Positions 34,677 through 44,552 are shown, counted from the first letter of the stretch. The stretch is 64,000 nucleotides of DNA from Candidatus Accumulibacter cognatus (GCA_013414765.1 CP058708.1:1793553-1857552); one strand, 5' to 3'. Numbers and translations are program-made. The notes: generated from the sequence alone by a model not told the origin.

Positions 34677-35344
34677 CGGCCCCGCTCCGGTTTGAGCGCG
34701 TTGAGCAGCAGCAGGACGGCGAAGGAGAAAGCCAGCATGCCGGCGGCGAGCCGATGCGCAGCCTCGTACTCGAGGGTTTCGACATGGTTGTAGATGGCCA
34801 TCGACAGCACCTGGGTCTTGCCCGGGATGTTGCCGCCGATCATCAGGACCACTCCGAACTCGCCCACCGTGTGCGCGAAGCCGAGGATGCCCGCGCTCAT
34901 GAAACCCGGTCGGGCGAGCGGCACCACCACGGTGAAGAAGGTATCCCAGGGATCGGCACGCAGCGTCGCTGCCGCTTCTAGAGGCTGCTCACCGATGGCT
35001 TCGAAAGCCTGTTGCAGGGGTTGAACGACGAAAGGCATCGAGTAAATCACCGAGGCGACGACAAGACCACTGAAGGTGAAGGGCAGCGCTTGCAGTCCGC
35101 TCGCCGCCAGCAAGCGGCCGAGCATTCCGTCCGGTCCCATCAGCACCAGCAGGTAGAAGCCGAGAACCGTTGGCGGCAGCACCAGCGGCAGAGTTACCAG
35201 GGCGCCGATCACTCCTTTCGTCCAGTGCCGGGTGCGTGCCAGCCACCAGGCCATCGGCGTGCCGAGCAAGAGCAGCACGGCGGTGGCCGTCCCGGCCAGC
35301 TTGAGCGTGAGCCAGACCGCAGAGAGGTCGGCCGGGTTCAGCAT
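34673..35344 (-). CDS. modB: ModB, molybdate ABC transporter permease
   Basis: ModB is the membrane channel for molybdate. The 223-residue product has about five helices and the permease EAA-loop, here EAIGEQPLEAAATLRADPWDTF, that docks on ModC. LPLVLPPTVLGFYLLV is a family hallmark. The start lies 94 bp after modA, which is a somewhat large gap for this operon. Confidence 0.95.
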   Translation of the reverse strand: MLNPADLSAVWLTLKLAGTATAVLLLLGTPMAWWLARTRHWTKGVIGALVTLPLVLPPTVLGFYLLVLMGPDGMLGRLLAASGLQALPFTFSGLVVASVIYSMPFVVQPLQQAFEAIGEQPLEAAATLRADPWDTFFTVVVPLARPGFMSAGILGFAHTVGEFGVVLMIGGNIPGKTQVLSMAIYNHVETLEYEAAHRLAAGMLAFSFAVLLLLNALKPERGR

Positions 35345-35438
35345 GGCGGCCGAACCACCGCGACGCCGCGGCGCGCTGGGGAAAGCGGGGTGGTGGTCGC
35401 CGGGCGCTTGATTCCGGCCATTGCACCGGCGATCCTCA

Positions 35439-36310
<872 letters not shown>

Positions 36311-36475
36311 AACGTGCTGCCGATGCCATGTCGGCCACCGACCTGCCGCTTCACCCAGGGTTGTTCCGATAGTTGGTCCATTTCGTCTCCTCAAACGGGA
36401 ACTTTGACTGCTTTGCGACACCCGCCAAGCGTCATGGCATCCTACGACATGGCGGAAGCAAGAAGAAAGCCAGCA

Positions 36476-37024
36476 TCACCCGGAGCCTTCCTCCGGCCCG
36501 AAGCAAAGCGCCCGGTCGCAGCACTCGGCGCAGTGTGGCGCCTTGCAGATCGGCACGCCGGCACGCTCGCAAAGCTGGCGGTAGAAGAACTTCTTCCATT
36601 TCATGTCGCCGACGTTCTTCGCCGCCAGCGCGGGGAAGTGCTCGCGCAGCAAGTCCGATAGCGCCGTACGGCTGGGCAGCCCCATGTCCTGCCAGAGGTG
36701 GTCTGAGCCCATTGCCGCCGTCTCAATGGCATGACACAGGCAGATGCCCGACTCGTCGGGCAGCGCCAGGTGTTCGAGCAACAGATCGAGGAGATCGGCA
36801 AACTCGTCGCCGTCATCGTCGGGAGTCCACGCTCCAGGGTTCGCCGCGAACCTTGTGCCGGGGCAAAGGGTCGCAAGGACTGCTTGCAGCCGTTCTTCCG
36901 GGAAGCCCCGGATCAACGGCTGGCGGCCCGTCTTCAGCGCCTGGCCAATGACGCCACGCAAGGCGAGGGCACGCAGGTCTTCGCCGAGTCGCACGCTCGG
37001 CAGCTTGTCGGTCGGGTTGAGCAT
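36476..37024 (-). CDS. nifQ: NifQ, Mo-Fe-S protein for FeMo-co molybdenum insertion
   Basis: NifQ supplies molybdenum to NifEN during FeMo-co synthesis. The 182-residue product carries the C-terminal cysteine motif [16 protein letters not shown] (C-x5-C-x2-C-x5-C spacing) that holds its Mo-Fe-S cluster, and the [20 protein letters not shown] and [16 protein letters not shown] blocks. The ATG at 37024 follows GGGAG. It is divergent from nifE and has its own -24/-12 promoter, sharing one activator site. It is first in the run nifQ - mop remnant - modABC, a coherent molybdenum unit. Confidence 0.94.
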   Translation of the reverse strand: MLNPTDKLPSVRLGEDLRALALRGVIGQALKTGRQPLIRGFPEERLQAVLATLCPGTRFAANPGAWTPDDDGDEFADLLDLLLEHLALPDESGICLCHAIETAAMGSDHLWQDMGLPSRTALSDLLREHFPALAAKNVGDMKWKKFFYRQLCERAGVPICKAPHCAECCDRALCFGPEEGSG

Positions 37025-37057
37025 ACAGGGCTCCCAGGTGGCGGACGAGGGACCTCA

Positions 37058-37073
37058 AGCAGAATCCACGCCA
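37058..37073 (-). promoter_or_regulatory. sigma54 promoter for nifQ
   Basis: On the minus strand TGGCGTGGATTCTGCT has GG and GC exactly 10 bases apart. The start of transcription should be near 37047, about 23 nt before the nifQ ATG. The shared NifA site at 37124-37139 is about 50 bp upstream. Confidence 0.65.
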
Positions 37074-37123
37074 GGCTGTCTTGACCGGCTGGTGGTGCTC
37101 CTCCGCTTCGTTCGACGCGACAA

Positions 37124-37139
37124 TGTCGCGAACCCGACA
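37124..37139. promoter_or_regulatory. NifA activator site shared by nifQ and nifE
   Basis: TGTCGCGAACCCGACA is a perfect TGT-N10-ACA. It lies about 45 bp upstream of the nifE -24 element and about 50 bp upstream of the nifQ one, roughly midway, so a single dimer site could serve both divergent promoters. Confidence 0.8.
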
Positions 37140-37183
37140 AAACCCAGCCCAGGCACAAGGATGCGGAATCAGGCGCTTAGCGT

Positions 37184-37198
37184 TGGCACGGCAATTGC
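37184..37198 (+). promoter_or_regulatory. sigma54 promoter for nifEN operon
   Basis: TGGCACGGCAATTGC is a perfect match to the TGGCACG-N4-TTGC consensus. Transcription should start near 37210, leaving an 18-nt leader before the nifE ATG that contains only a weak purine-rich ribosome site (AGAGGA). Confidence 0.88.
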
Positions 37199-37227
37199 GG
37201 CATGCCAGGGAACAGAGGACTGACGCC

Positions 37228-38652
37228 ATGAAGACAGCCGAAATTGCCCAACTGCTGAACGAGCCCGCCTGTGCTCACAACAGGAACGAGAAATCCGGTT
37301 GCGCGCGCACCAAACCGGGCGCGACGGCGGGCGGCTGCTCGTTCGACGGTGCGCAGATCGCGCTGCTGCCGATTGCCGACGTCGCTCACATCGTGCACGG
37401 GCCGATCGCCTGCGCCGGCGCCTCCTGGGACAACCGTGGCGCGCGTTCGTCGGGACCGACGCTCTATCGCATCGGCATGACCACCGACCTCACCGAGCAG
37501 GACGTGATCATGGGGCGTGGCGAGAAGCGGCTGTTCCTGGCCATCAAGCAGGCGATCGACGACTACGCGCCGAAGGCCGTCTTCCTCTACTCGACCTGTG
37601 TTCCGGCGCTGATCGGCGACGATCTCGAGGCGGTGGCCAGAGCGGCCAGCGCGCGCTGGGGGGTGCCGGTGGTGCCGGTCGACTGCGCCGGCTTCTACGG
37701 CACCAAGAACCTGGGCAACCGCATTGCCGGGGAGGCCATGTTCAAGTATGTGATCGGCACCCGCGAACCGGCACCGATCGCCGCATCCACGCAACGGCCG
37801 GGCATCCGGGTCCACGACGTGAACCTCATCGGCGAATACAACATCGCTGGCGAGTTCTGGTACCTCGCACCGTTGTTCGACGAACTGGGCCTGCGCATTC
37901 TGTGCACGCTCTCGGGCGACGCACGCTTCCACGAGGTGCAGACCATGCACCGCGCGCGGGCGTCGATGGTGGTTTGCGCCAAGGCGCTGCTCAATGTCGC
38001 GCGCAAACTTGAAAGCAACTTTGGCGTGCCCTTTTTCGAAGGCAGTTTCTACGGCATCACCGACACCTCGCAGGCCTTCCGTGACTTCGCCCGCCTGCTT
38101 GGCGACGACGATCTCGCGGCGCGCACCGAGGCAATGATCGCGCGCGAGGAGGGCGCCGTTCGCGCCGCCCTCGAACCCTGGCGAGCGCGGCTGGCCGGCA
38201 AGCGGGTGCTGCTCTACACCGGTGGCGTCAAGAGCTGGTCGGTGGTGTCGGCGCTCCAGGATCTGGGCATGACGGTGGTGGCCACCGGCACCAACAAGTC
38301 GACCGAGGAGGACAAGGCGCGCATCCGCGAGATCATGGGCGAGGCGACGAAGATGATCACTGACGGCAGCCCGAAGGCGCTGCTGCAGGCCTACCAGGAC
38401 TACCAGGCGGACATTCTGATCGCTGGCGGGCGCAACCTGTACACTGCTCTGAAGGCCCGCATTCCGTTTCTCGACATCAACCAGGAAAGGGAATTCGGCT
38501 ACGCCGGTTACGGCGGCATGCTTGAGCTGGTGCGCCAGCTTGCGCTGACGCTGGAATCGCCGGTGTGGAAGAAAGTGCGGGCGCCAGCGCCATGGCATGT
38601 CGCGCCGGCCGCAGGCAAGGCGCCAGCGCCTGCGGGAGAAACCCATGCCTGA
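37228..38652 (+). CDS. nifE: NifE, FeMo-cofactor scaffold subunit
   Basis: NifE forms with NifN the heterotetramer on which NifB-co matures to FeMo-co. The 474-residue product resembles NifD: cysteine ligand regions [24 protein letters not shown] and [13 protein letters not shown], the block [20 protein letters not shown], and the late [20 protein letters not shown] and [16 protein letters not shown]. Length is normal. The start is set by the promoter and AGAGGA. The stop overlaps nifN by 8 bp. Confidence 0.96.
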   Translation: MKTAEIAQLLNEPACAHNRNEKSGCARTKPGATAGGCSFDGAQIALLPIADVAHIVHGPIACAGASWDNRGARSSGPTLYRIGMTTDLTEQDVIMGRGEKRLFLAIKQAIDDYAPKAVFLYSTCVPALIGDDLEAVARAASARWGVPVVPVDCAGFYGTKNLGNRIAGEAMFKYVIGTREPAPIAASTQRPGIRVHDVNLIGEYNIAGEFWYLAPLFDELGLRILCTLSGDARFHEVQTMHRARASMVVCAKALLNVARKLESNFGVPFFEGSFYGITDTSQAFRDFARLLGDDDLAARTEAMIAREEGAVRAALEPWRARLAGKRVLLYTGGVKSWSVVSALQDLGMTVVATGTNKSTEEDKARIREIMGEATKMITDGSPKALLQAYQDYQADILIAGGRNLYTALKARIPFLDINQEREFGYAGYGGMLELVRQLALTLESPVWKKVRAPAPWHVAPAAGKAPAPAGETHA

Positions 38653-39556
38653 AATTCTCAAGCGCGCCAAGCCGCTGGCCGTGAATCCGCTCAAGGCCAG
38701 TCAGCCGATCGGCGCCGCCCTGGCTTTCCTCGGCCTGCGGCGGGCGATTCCGATGCTGCACGGATCGCAGGGTTGTACGGCTTTTGGCAAGGTGTTCCTG
38801 GTACGCCATTTCCGCGAGCCGATCCCGCTGCAGACGACGGCCATGGATCAGGTGTCGAGCATCATGAGCGCCGACGAGAACGTCATCGAGGGCTTGCGCG
38901 TGCTCTGCGAGAAGAGTCGGCCGGAGATCATCGGCCTGCCGACCACCGGGCTCTCCGAGACCCAGGGCTGCGACATGCCGCGCCTGGTGCGCGAGTTCCG
39001 CAGCCGATATCCGGAGTTCGCGAGCACCGCTGTGGTGCCGGTAAGCACGCCGGACTACAGCGGTTGCCTTGAGTCCGGCTTTGCCCTCGCCGTCGAAGCG
39101 ATCATCGACACGCTGCTCCCCGCCGGCCTCGGGCCGGCACCGGCTGCGGTCCGCAGCCGGCAGGTCAATGTCCTCGCGTCGTCGATGCTGACGCCGGGAG
39201 ACATTGAAGCGATCAAGGAATGGATCGAGGCCTTCGGTCTACAGCCGGTGGTGCTGCCCGACCTCGGCGATTCACTCGACGGGCATCTGATCGACCAGGA
39301 GAGCACGCCGCTGACCCTGGGGGGGACGCCGAAAGCCGCCATCGCCGCGCTCGGAGAGGCGACCGCCACGATCGTCATTGGCCGTTCGTTGTACAAGGCG
39401 GCCGATCTGCTGCGGGCGCGTATTGGCGTGCCGGATTTCCGTTTCGATCATCTGCTCGGCCTCGACGCCTGTGATGCCTTCATCCTCACGCTGGCCGAAA
39501 TCTCGGGGCAGCCGGTACCTGCCGCCATCGAGCGCCAACGGGCGCAACTGCAGGAT
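38645..39556 (+). pseudogene. nifN: nifN 5' part, interrupted by insertion sequence
   Basis: NifN is the partner of NifE. These 304 codons are a normal NifN N-terminus: [78 protein letters not shown] and [15 protein letters not shown]. After codon 304 (ending AQLQD) the 2427-bp insertion sequence begins and adds only Gln-Thr-Thr before a stop. About a third of the protein, including the end of the last Rossmann-like domain, is cut off. The rest is at 41989-42483. Removing the element and one AGGAT repeat restores an open 468-residue frame. Confidence 0.95.
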
Positions 39557-41983
39557 CAGACAACCTGATCTCGGCGCCATGACGTTTGCACGAGTGGCAT
39601 CACGAATCCGCAGTAGTTCATACGGTTAGCGCGCTGACAAAGCACTGGCGCGGGTTTATGGCGAGGGGCGTGGCAGATATTGCGAAGATACCGAAAATTG
39701 GCGATAGTCCGGTTTTTTGGCCGGCGCCACGCCGATCTTGCGGGAGAATCGGATGCCCCAACTGCTGTTGCCGATCTTTCCGGATGCCGTGACGCCGATC
39801 AAGGACCTGCTGTCTGTCGGGAAGCAGGACGGGCGAGTCGTGTATTTCCACGGCGTCCTGCCGGTGTTTAGTCATGGGGAAGAGGATTTGGCGACCTTCC
39901 GGATGATTACGGCGCAGTTTATCGCGCAGGGTCATCTTCGGGTGGTGGACGTGTCGCGCGCCTTCGGGGTGCCGGCGTTGAGTGTCAAGCGAGCGTTGAA
40001 GCGCTATCGGCAAGAGGGGCCGAAAGGGTTCTACGTTCCGCCGCGGCGCCGGGGTCCGGCGGTGCTGACGGCAGAGGTGTTGCAGCAGGCGCAGGCCCTG
40101 TTCGACGGCGGACAGACGGTCCCGAGCGTTGCGACAGAACTGGGGATCAAGAGCGACACCCTGTCGAAGGCGGTGCGTGCCGGACGGCTGCATGTTCCGG
40201 TGGGGAAAGGGGTCTGCGCGGTCGTCTCGAGCACCAAGAGCGAGCGGAGCGCACTCGACAGCGCGGCCCCGATGGGGGTTGGGGCGAGCAACGTGGTTGC
40301 CCGGGTGGCGGCCAGCGTGGGCGGGCTGAATGCCGTTGCTCCGCAGTTCCAGGCGGCCGTTGATGTACCGCGTGGCGGGGTGCTGTTCGCGCTGCCTGCC
40401 TTATTGGCGGTCGGATTGCTCGACGGGTCGGAGGGTCTTCCGCTGCCAGCGGGTTACTACGGGATCGACAGTCTGTTGATGTTGATTGCCTTCATGGCCC
40501 TGGCGCGACTGGAATCGGTCGAGTCTCTGCGCTCGTGTGCGCCAGGCGAGTGGGGCAAGTTACTGGGTCTCGATCGGATTCCCGAAGTGCGCACCCTGCG
40601 CGAGAAGATAGGGCTCCTGAGCCAGGGCGATCATGCCGAGAAATGGAGTGCCGACCTGTGTCGGCGCTGGATGGCGGCGGCGCCGGAACAAGCGGGCATC
40701 CTCTACGTCGACGCGCATGTGCGGGTGTATTACGGCGAGCAGACCCAATTGCCGCGCCACTACATCGCGCGGCAGCGGCTGTGCCAGCGTGCGACCGCCG
40801 ATTACTGGGTCAACGCGATCGACGGGCAGCCCTTCTTCCGGGTCACGCAATCCGTCGACCCGGGCCTGATCAAGGTTCTTGAAGGCGAGATCCTGCCTCG
40901 GCTGGAACGGGACATCCCGGGCCAGCCGAGCGCCGAAGCGCTCGCGGCCGACCCGCTGCGCCATCGCTTCACCCTGGTCTTCGATCGCGAAGGCTATAGC
41001 CCAGAGTTGTTCAAGCGTCTGAAGGCGCGTCGCGTTGCCTGCCTCTCCTATCGCAAGTACGCCGGCGACGATTGGTCGCCCGAGGAATTCGTCGACGCCA
41101 CGATCGAACTTCGCCGTGGCCAGCAGGTACGCATGCGACTCGCCGAACGGGGAACGCTGCTCGGCGGCGTGGTGTGGGTACGCGAGATACGCAAGGTCTG
41201 TGACACCGGTCGCCAGGTCGCCCTGATCAGCACGGATTACCAATCTGGCATAGGGCGCCTGGCGGCCACCCTGTTCGCCAGGTGGTCTCAGGAAAACTTC
41301 TTCAAGTATGCGCGTGAACACTTTGCCCTGGACCGCCTGGTGGATTATCAGATGGAAGAAATTCCTGATACCGCACGCGTTGTCAACCCAGCTCGCCGAA
41401 CCCTCGACGGCCAGGTTCGCGCGCTGACCAGCAAGCTCAGCCGCAGGCTCGCCCAATTCGGCGCGCTTAACCTCAACGAGACGATTGAACCAGCGAAAGT
41501 CGAGGCCTTTGTCGCGAAAAAAGCCGCTGCCCACGACGAGATCGAACATCTGCAGGACGAACTCAAGGCCCTGAAGGAACAACGTAAAGAAACCCCCTCC
41601 CATCTCGCCCTCAAGGATTTGCCGGAAGAACAGCAGTTCCGCCGGCTGAGCACCCACAGCAAGCAGCTACTCGACACGCTCAAGATGATTGCCTATCGCG
41701 CGGAAACGGCCATGGCCAACGTCCTGGCACCGCTTCTCTCGCGCCCGGACGAGGCACGCAGCTTGCTGCGCGCGATCTACACGACCGAAGCGGACTTGCT
41801 GCCCGATCCTAACGCCGGCACCCTGACCGTACGCCTCCACCACATGGCCAATGGCGTGTCGGACCGCGCCGTCCGCAAACTCTGTGACGAGTTGAACTCT
41901 ACCAAGACGCTCTTCCCACGCTCCAACCTCCGCCTGATTCTGCAACTCGGTACGTCGCAAAATCCGTGAGATCAGGTTGTCTG
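39557..41983 (+). mobile_element. Insertion sequence, copy 2 (in nifN)
   Basis: This copy has the same 2427-bp length and 16-bp inverted repeats as copy 1 (39557-39572 and 41968-41983). The 5-bp target duplication is AGGAT (39552-39556 and 41984-41988), different from AACCA at copy 1, as expected for independent insertions. It lies in the same orientation as nifN. Confidence 0.97.
39753..41969 (+). CDS. DDE transposase of the 2.4-kb IS (copy 2)
   Basis: The translated protein is identical to the transposase at 22705-24921 (738 residues; Asp in ILYVDAHVRVYYGE, Asp in LVFDREGYSPELF, Glu in RWSQENFFKYAREH). Identity over the full length and of the flanking non-coding ends points to very recent movement. 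Both copies appear able to encode a full transposase. Confidence 0.9.
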   Translation: MPQLLLPIFPDAVTPIKDLLSVGKQDGRVVYFHGVLPVFSHGEEDLATFRMITAQFIAQGHLRVVDVSRAFGVPALSVKRALKRYRQEGPKGFYVPPRRRGPAVLTAEVLQQAQALFDGGQTVPSVATELGIKSDTLSKAVRAGRLHVPVGKGVCAVVSSTKSERSALDSAAPMGVGASNVVARVAASVGGLNAVAPQFQAAVDVPRGGVLFALPALLAVGLLDGSEGLPLPAGYYGIDSLLMLIAFMALARLESVESLRSCAPGEWGKLLGLDRIPEVRTLREKIGLLSQGDHAEKWSADLCRRWMAAAPEQAGILYVDAHVRVYYGEQTQLPRHYIARQRLCQRATADYWVNAIDGQPFFRVTQSVDPGLIKVLEGEILPRLERDIPGQPSAEALAADPLRHRFTLVFDREGYSPELFKRLKARRVACLSYRKYAGDDWSPEEFVDATIELRRGQQVRMRLAERGTLLGGVVWVREIRKVCDTGRQVALISTDYQSGIGRLAATLFARWSQENFFKYAREHFALDRLVDYQMEEIPDTARVVNPARRTLDGQVRALTSKLSRRLAQFGALNLNETIEPAKVEAFVAKKAAAHDEIEHLQDELKALKEQRKETPSHLALKDLPEEQQFRRLSTHSKQLLDTLKMIAYRAETAMANVLAPLLSRPDEARSLLRAIYTTEADLLPDPNAGTLTVRLHHMANGVSDRAVRKLCDELNSTKTLFPRSNLRLILQLGTSQNP

Positions 41984-41988
41984 AGGAT

Positions 41989-42483
41989 GCTATGGTAGAC
42001 ACCCATTTCATGACCGGCTTCCTGCGCATCGGCATTGCTGCCGACCCCGACCTGTTGGTGGCGCTCGGCCAGTTCCTCACCGCTGTCGGCGGCGAAATCG
42101 TCGCCGCGGTGGCGTCTACGCGTGCAGAGGTGCTCGCCGATCTACCGTCCGCCTGTGTGCGCATCGGCGATCTCGAGGACCTGGAACGTGCGGCACTGGC
42201 GCAACGCGCCCAGCTCATCGTCGCCAACTCGCACGCCGTGCCCAGCGCGCAACGCCTGCAAGTGCCGTTGCTGCGCGCCGGTTTTCCCCAGTACGACTGG
42301 GTCGGCGGCTATGCGCGGACCTGGGTCGGCTATCGCGGCGCGCGTCAGGCTTTGTTCGATATCGCCAATCTTTTCCTCGGGAGCCATCATGACATCCCTG
42401 TCCATAGATCGATCTACCGGGTCGGCGACGACGTCGACGCACCGGCGCGGGCGCCGTCTGGCGCTGGCCTGGCCCACCACTAA
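41989..42483 (+). pseudogene. nifN: nifN 3' part
   Basis: The frame continues nifN directly after the target duplication: MVDTHFMTGFLRIGIAADPD, LLVALGQFLTAVGGEIVAAV, LPSACVRIGDLEDLERAAL, LIVANSHAVPSAQRL and LLRAGFPQYDWVGGYARTWV, the normal C-terminal part of NifN. The last 30 residues overlap the start of nifX. No ribosome site or start gives this part as an independent product, so NifN should be absent. Confidence 0.92.
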
Positions 42484-42916
42484 CGAGGCGCCGGGCATGC
42501 TCAGGGTGGCTTTCGCCAGCAACGACCGCAGCACGGTCAATCAGCACTTCGGCGCCGCCGAAGGTTTTGCGGTCTATGCCCTGGACGGTGAGCGCGCGCA
42601 ACTGGTCGAAATCGTCGAGTTTCCGCCGGCCGCCATGGAGGCCAACGAAGGCCGACTGCCGGCGCGGGTTGCGGCGCTGGCGGGTTGTGCCGCCGTCTAT
42701 TGCCTGGCGGCCGGCGCCTCGGCGGTGAAGCAGTTGCTGGCCGTCGGCGTGCAGCCGATCCGGCTCGACGATGAGGCAGCGATCGACGTGCTCTTGCAGC
42801 AGCTCAGCCGCGCGATCTGCGCTGGCGGCACCGCCTGGGTTGACAAGGCAATTCGCCGGCAGGAGGGCGACAGCGCCCGCTTCGATCGCATGCTTGACGA
42901 AGGCTGGGACGAATGA
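42389..42916 (+). CDS. nifX: NifX, FeMo-co precursor carrier
   Basis: NifX binds NifB-co and the VK-cluster during transfer to NifEN. The product is 175 residues from the ATG at 42389 (GGGAG upstream) with the core LRVAFASNDRSTVNQHFGAA, FAVYALDGERAQLVEIVEF and YCLAAGASAVKQLLAVGVQP. The first 36 residues overlap nifN in another frame. An alternative ATG at 42497, 14 bp after the nifN stop with GAGG upstream, would give 139 residues and may be the real start. It is downstream of the insertion in nifN, so its expression may be reduced. The stop overlaps the next gene by 4 bp. Confidence 0.92.
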   Translation: MTSLSIDRSTGSATTSTHRRGRRLALAWPTTNEAPGMLRVAFASNDRSTVNQHFGAAEGFAVYALDGERAQLVEIVEFPPAAMEANEGRLPARVAALAGCAAVYCLAAGASAVKQLLAVGVQPIRLDDEAAIDVLLQQLSRAICAGGTAWVDKAIRRQEGDSARFDRMLDEGWDE

Positions 42917-43350
42917 CGGCGGGTCCTCTGCAAGCTCGTGGCCGGGTGGTCGGCGTGCATGGCGACGTGGCCGAGGTACGCATCGACGCCGCATCGGGCT
43001 GCCATGCTTGCCGGGCACGCGCCGTCTGCGGCCACGGAAGTGAACAGTCGCTCCGCGTCACGGCGTTGGCGGACATGGCGGTCGGGGACCCCGTGCTGCT
43101 CGAACTGGATCAGGCGAATTTTGCCCTCGCAATGGCCATTGGCTATCTGCTGCCGGTCGTGACGCTGCTGCTCGGCGCGGCACTGTTTTCCTTCGCTGGC
43201 GACGCTGCCGCCGCCCTCGGTGCCGCCCTTGGTCTGACCACCGGACTGTTCCTGGTCCGTCTGCTACATCGCCGGCTGCTCGCCGGCAATCTGCAGCCGA
43301 CCGTCTCTGTCACTTGTTCATCCCAGTCATTTCCTGGAGAAAGCCCATGA
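42913..43350 (+). CDS. RseC/MucC-like protein in nif operon
   Basis: The 145-residue product belongs to the RseC/MucC (SoxR-reducing system) family: an N-terminal soluble part with the cysteine cluster GCHACRARAVCGHG, a small beta domain, and two membrane helices (about 75-98 and 102-122). In E. coli RseC works with the Rsx (Rnf-like) complex to keep SoxR reduced. Here it is translationally coupled to nifX (ATGA) and to the DUF269 gene (ATGA). I infer that it assists the Rnf complex or its electron flow during nitrogen fixation. Confidence 0.85.
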   Translation: MTAGPLQARGRVVGVHGDVAEVRIDAASGCHACRARAVCGHGSEQSLRVTALADMAVGDPVLLELDQANFALAMAIGYLLPVVTLLLGAALFSFAGDAAAALGAALGLTTGLFLVRLLHRRLLAGNLQPTVSVTCSSQSFPGESP

Positions 43351-43832
43351 CTGCAGGTCTTGCCCCGGCATCCGCGATCGAGCCCGACGACTCGCCAATC
43401 TATGCCACCGATTTCATCAGGGAAATGCTGCGTCAGACGCGGGCGCTCGACAGCTATGGCCAGTGGGACGGCAAGCCGGTGCCGACGATCCTCGCTGGCT
43501 ACGTGCTGAGCAAGGAGCAGAAGCGGGCGCTGCCGACCATCGGCGATCCCGACGAGTTGACACTGGCCCGTGTCAAGGCTTTCCACAACGCGATTGCGGT
43601 GCTGATCGAGAAGGAATGCGGGCAGATGGCGGTGCCCTTCGTGCAGATCACCCACGAAGGCTTCGGGCGTGCGCTGATTACTGTCGGCAAGCTGGTGGTG
43701 ATGGATCGGACGCTGCGCGATGTGCATCGCTTCGGCTTCGAGTCGCTGTCGAAGATGAAGAGCGAAGCCGACAAACACCTTGCCGTAGCGCTCGGCGTCA
43801 TCGGCCGATTCCCGGAAGTGGCGGGCATGTGA
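43347..43832 (+). CDS. NifX-associated protein (DUF269 family)
   Basis: A 161-residue DUF269 protein, nearly always found beside nifX in proteobacterial nif clusters; its exact function is not settled. Family stretches are SPIYATDFIREMLRQTRALD, YGQWDGKPVPTIL, and KECGQMAVPFVQITHEGFGR followed by VVMDRTLRDVHRFGFES. It looks intact. It overlaps the rseC-like gene by 4 bp and is 10 bp from the next gene. Confidence 0.93.
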   Translation: MTAGLAPASAIEPDDSPIYATDFIREMLRQTRALDSYGQWDGKPVPTILAGYVLSKEQKRALPTIGDPDELTLARVKAFHNAIAVLIEKECGQMAVPFVQITHEGFGRALITVGKLVVMDRTLRDVHRFGFESLSKMKSEADKHLAVALGVIGRFPEVAGM

Positions 43833-43842
43833 GGGCAGAAAG

Positions 43843-44052
43843 ATGAGCGAAGACGAAATCAGGGAGCTCGATCGGCAGGTGAAAAAGCTGAAGCGCCTGG
43901 CCAGCGAGCAGGCTGCGAGGCTCCACGATCTGGTCGAGGACAGATTGCCTGCCGGCTGGCAGGAGCTTCCGGAAATTTCACAGGCAACCCTCACGGCGTG
44001 CAAAGCGTGGGCAGAAGCCAACTCCCGCCTGCAGGCGGCACAGAAAGGATAA
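43843..44052 (+). CDS. CCE_0567-family small protein of nif cluster
   Basis: A 69-residue helical hairpin protein that matches the CCE_0567 family: EIRELDRQVKKLKRLASEQA with RLHDLVEDRLPAGWQELPEI and LTACKAWAEANSRL. These proteins accompany DUF269 and fdxB in nif operons and probably bind a metal or a partner; function unknown. GAAAGATG provides a reasonable start at 43843. Confidence 0.9.
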   Translation: MSEDEIRELDRQVKKLKRLASEQAARLHDLVEDRLPAGWQELPEISQATLTACKAWAEANSRLQAAQKG

Positions 44053-44056
44053 GCGC

Positions 44057-44353
44057 ATGGGTACCATCACTGGACGCACCCGCGGCGGGGACGAATGGGT
44101 CCCGCAATTTGTCAGTTTTCTCGATCCGAAGAAGTGCATTGGCTGCGGCCGCTGCTACAAGGTGTGTCCACGCAATGTTCTCGACCTGGTCGAACGGAGC
44201 GAGCAGTTGCTGGCCGACGCCGACGAGGATGGCGACGACGATGACGAAATGATGGTGATGACCATTGCCAACGGCGCCGACTGCATCGGCTGCGGCGCCT
44301 GCGGTCGTGTTTGCCCGAAGGACTGCTACACCTACGAGGTGGCTGCGGGGTGA
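44057..44353 (+). CDS. fdxB: FdxB, nif-specific ferredoxin III
   Basis: A 98-residue ferredoxin with two 4Fe-4S motifs, CIGCGRCYKVCPRNVL and CIGCGACGRVCPKDCY, separated by a long acidic insert (ADADEDGDDDDEMM) that is typical of nif ferredoxin III. It probably carries electrons in nitrogenase or cofactor assembly. It is 4 bp after the CCE_0567-family gene and ends the nifEN transcript; a new promoter follows. Confidence 0.93.
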   Translation: MGTITGRTRGGDEWVPQFVSFLDPKKCIGCGRCYKVCPRNVLDLVERSEQLLADADEDGDDDDEMMVMTIANGADCIGCGACGRVCPKDCYTYEVAAG

Positions 44354-44408
44354 ATGGCGTGAGTTCTGCGCGTCTGCCGTTGTCTTTCGACCGTGTTTCC
44401 ATTCCGAG

Positions 44409-44424
44409 TGTCGCGTTTGCGACA
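44409..44424. promoter_or_regulatory. NifA activator site upstream of iscA-nifUS
   Basis: TGTCGCGTTTGCGACA is a perfect palindromic TGT-N10-ACA, 69 bp upstream of the -24/-12 promoter at 44493-44507. Confidence 0.82.
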
Positions 44425-44492
44425 TCCATTCGAGCACGGGGGAAATGGCGAAAATATATGAAAATCATGGTGTTGAACCTCATCGGCAAGCC

Positions 44493-44507
44493 TGGTACGA
44501 AGCTTGC
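44493..44507 (+). promoter_or_regulatory. sigma54 promoter for iscA-nifU-nifS
   Basis: TGGTACGAAGCTTGC has GG and GC 10 bases apart, with the usual TTGC at -12. Transcription should start near 44519, 34 nt before the iscA-like ATG, and an AAGGAGAG ribosome site lies between. The element makes this an independent NifA-controlled unit. Confidence 0.82.
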
Positions 44508-44552
44508 GGTGATGAACTCAGGGAACCCACCTCATCTCAAGGAGAGCAACGC

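Noticed and set aside
37177-38694. 505-codon minus-strand frame opposite nifE
   Set aside because: Antisense to nifE, which has a promoter, ribosome site and full motif set.
42497-42916. Shorter nifX start at 42497
   Set aside because: It has GAGG at good spacing and may be real, but known NifX proteins carry about 20 residues before the conserved core, so the longer form was annotated and the alternative noted.
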